From the NCBI GenBank assembly GCA_017618495.1, contig JAFZUD010000053.1:1-13347 (forward strand): a stretch of DNA of 13,347 nucleotides, given 5' to 3'. Positions 12,628-13,347 of the stretch are shown here, piece after piece. The notes beneath the pieces were generated by a model, which was given only the letters and a program-made list of their open reading frames with translations, was not told the DNA's origin and searched no databases. Within the stretch, counting starts at the first letter, position 1. Every line of letters begins with the position of its first letter. The position numbers were made by a program, and so were the translations under genes. This stretch comes from Bacilli bacterium (GTDB lineage Bacteria; Bacillota_I; Bacilli_A; RFN20; CAG-826).

Positions 12628-12864
12628 ATGAATGACTTCATCAAAGCGATGGAGAAGCTTCCTTTCATCGTCAAGCTTATTCTTTGCATCCCTGTTTTAG
12701 ACATCATCTGGTCTATCTGGAAACTTTGCAAAGGTATCAAGTCTGGCAACATCGTCATGATCATCCTTGGCATCCTCACCATTATCCCAGGTGCCGCGAT
12801 CATGTGGCTTCTTGACATCATTTGCGTCCTTCTCAGTGGCCGCCCATTCTGGTTCAAAGACTAG
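12628..12864 (+). CDS. Small two-helix membrane protein, unknown function
   Basis: A 78-aa hydrophobic protein. Predicted membrane segments are about 12-34 and 41-69, joined by the short basic turn KGIKSGN, and it ends in the polar GRPFWFKD. The acidic D25 and D63 lie within the hydrophobic stretches. Size and topology recall Pmp3/YqaE proteins, but the Pmp3 signature is not evident, so no family is assigned. GGAGGT at 12612-12617 sits ten bases before the ATG. A TTG at 12610 in the same frame would overlap that site and is rejected. The gene stands alone, with its own terminator downstream. Confidence 0.82.
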   Translation: MNDFIKAMEKLPFIVKLILCIPVLDIIWSIWKLCKGIKSGNIVMIILGILTIIPGAAIMWLLDIICVLLSGRPFWFKD

Positions 12865-12905
12865 TCCAAAATTTGGAATTAAGCCTCCCTCGTGGAGGCT
12901 TTTTT
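12865..12905 (+). terminator. Intrinsic terminator after the small membrane protein gene
   Basis: AAGCCTCC (12881-12888) pairs perfectly with GGAGGCTT (12894-12901) across a five-base loop, followed by a T run to 12905. Immediately upstream and directly after the stop codon is a 13-bp palindrome TCCAAAATTTGGA (12865-12877), an A/T-rich accessory hairpin at most. Confidence 0.9.
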
Positions 12906-12923
12906 CTTATCTAAGGGAGTATA

Positions 12924-13347
12924 ATGTTTGGTATGTGGGAAAAAGAACTCGAAGAAATGAAGAAGGCCGCTCTCCTAGCGGAAACGAAGATTCTCGAAAT
13001 CTATCATTCTTCTTTCAAAGTGGAAACCAAATCCGATGACTCTCCAGTCACCGAAGCGGATAAGTCCGCGGACAAAATAATCAAAGATTATCTGCAAAGC
13101 AAATTCCCTGATTACGCCTTCCTCACCGAAGAAAGCGTCGATACCAAAGAAAGACTCCATAAGGACTTTGTCTTCATCATCGATCCAGTTGATGGAACGG
13201 TTGAGTTTGTGAACAAGACCGGCGGTTTCAGCACGAACATCGCCTTATGCTATAAGCACGAGATTGTGGCAGGGGTCATCAACATCCCTCTAGAGAAAAC
13301 GACCTACTTCGCGACCAGAGGCGGTGGCGCATGGACAGAAGAAAGAG
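12924..13347 (+). CDS. Inositol monophosphatase/CysQ-family phosphatase (5' part, runs off the window)
   Basis: The first 141 codons of a Mg2+-dependent, Li+-sensitive-type phosphatase. Motifs: SPVTEADKSAD (40-50), LTEES (67-71) with the metal-binding Glu, and DPVDGTVEF (87-95), whose two Asp residues bind metal. The following NKTGGFSTNIALC resembles CysQ (3'(2'),5'-bisphosphate nucleotidase; DPLDGTKEF...G.FTVNIAL) more than a plain inositol monophosphatase, so pAp breakdown is the favoured role. Two starts are possible: ATG 12924 with GGGAG four bases upstream, or ATG 12933 with a longer spacing of 13. Residues 4-20 are needed for the first helix in either case. The second half, including the C-terminal WD motif, lies outside the window. 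Confidence 0.9.
   Translation, partial: MFGMWEKELEEMKKAALLAETKILEIYHSSFKVETKSDDSPVTEADKSADKIIKDYLQSKFPDYAFLTEESVDTKERLHKDFVFIIDPVDGTVEFVNKTGGFSTNIALCYKHEIVAGVINIPLEKTTYFATRGGGAWTEER

Overview
The window looks like a chromosomal housekeeping segment of a Bacillota bacterium, most likely class Bacilli and possibly an uncultured gut lineage of the RF39/Erysipelotrichia/Mollicutes-relative kind. Grounds: it has the RNA polymerase delta subunit (rpoE), a DUF951 protein, MiaB of the Bacillus type, strong Shine-Dalgarno sites, and Bacilli gene neighbourhoods (argS-rpoE, miaB with a YmcA-type domain). TGA is a stop codon (ATGA stop/start overlaps) and Trp is TGG, so the genetic code is standard and not the Mycoplasma code. 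Placement below class is inference. Every gene lies on the + strand. No RNA genes, CRISPR array, insertion sequence or gene-free stretch above 300 bases was seen.

Region 1 (1-3593) holds the last few codons of an upstream gene, then a tightly packed operon: miaB fused to a YmcA/YlbF-like domain, miaA, tcdA (ThiF/E1-like) and a DUF951 gene. Adjacent genes overlap by 4 to 17 bases. The first three encode enzymes acting on tRNA nucleotide A37: MiaA makes i6A, MiaB makes ms2i6A, and TcdA cyclises t6A to ct6A. The operon ends in a strong intrinsic terminator.

Region 2 (3594-8413) holds two large translationally coupled MacB-type ABC transporter genes (679 and 927 aa). Each protein carries its own ATPase, four predicted membrane segments and a large extracytoplasmic domain, so they probably work as a heterodimer. 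The first start codon directly follows the U-tract of the preceding terminator, and its ribosome binding site is the 3' arm of that terminator.

Region 3 (8414-8754) is a single cold-shock protein gene with its own candidate promoter and terminator.

Region 4 (8755-12565) is a promoter with a perfect TATAAT inside a 17-bp palindrome, followed by the operon ychF-ispF-argS-rpoE and a terminator. IspF lies on the MEP isoprenoid route, which would supply the dimethylallyl diphosphate used by MiaA.

Region 5 (12566-13347) has an inverted repeat, a 78-aa two-helix membrane protein gene with its own terminator, and the 5' part of an inositol monophosphatase/CysQ-family gene that runs off the window.

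The most notable features are the MiaB-YmcA-like fusion, the terminator that doubles as a ribosome binding site, the palindromic ychF promoter, and the cysteine-rich extracytoplasmic domain of the second transporter subunit. I do not see a wholly new multi-gene system.
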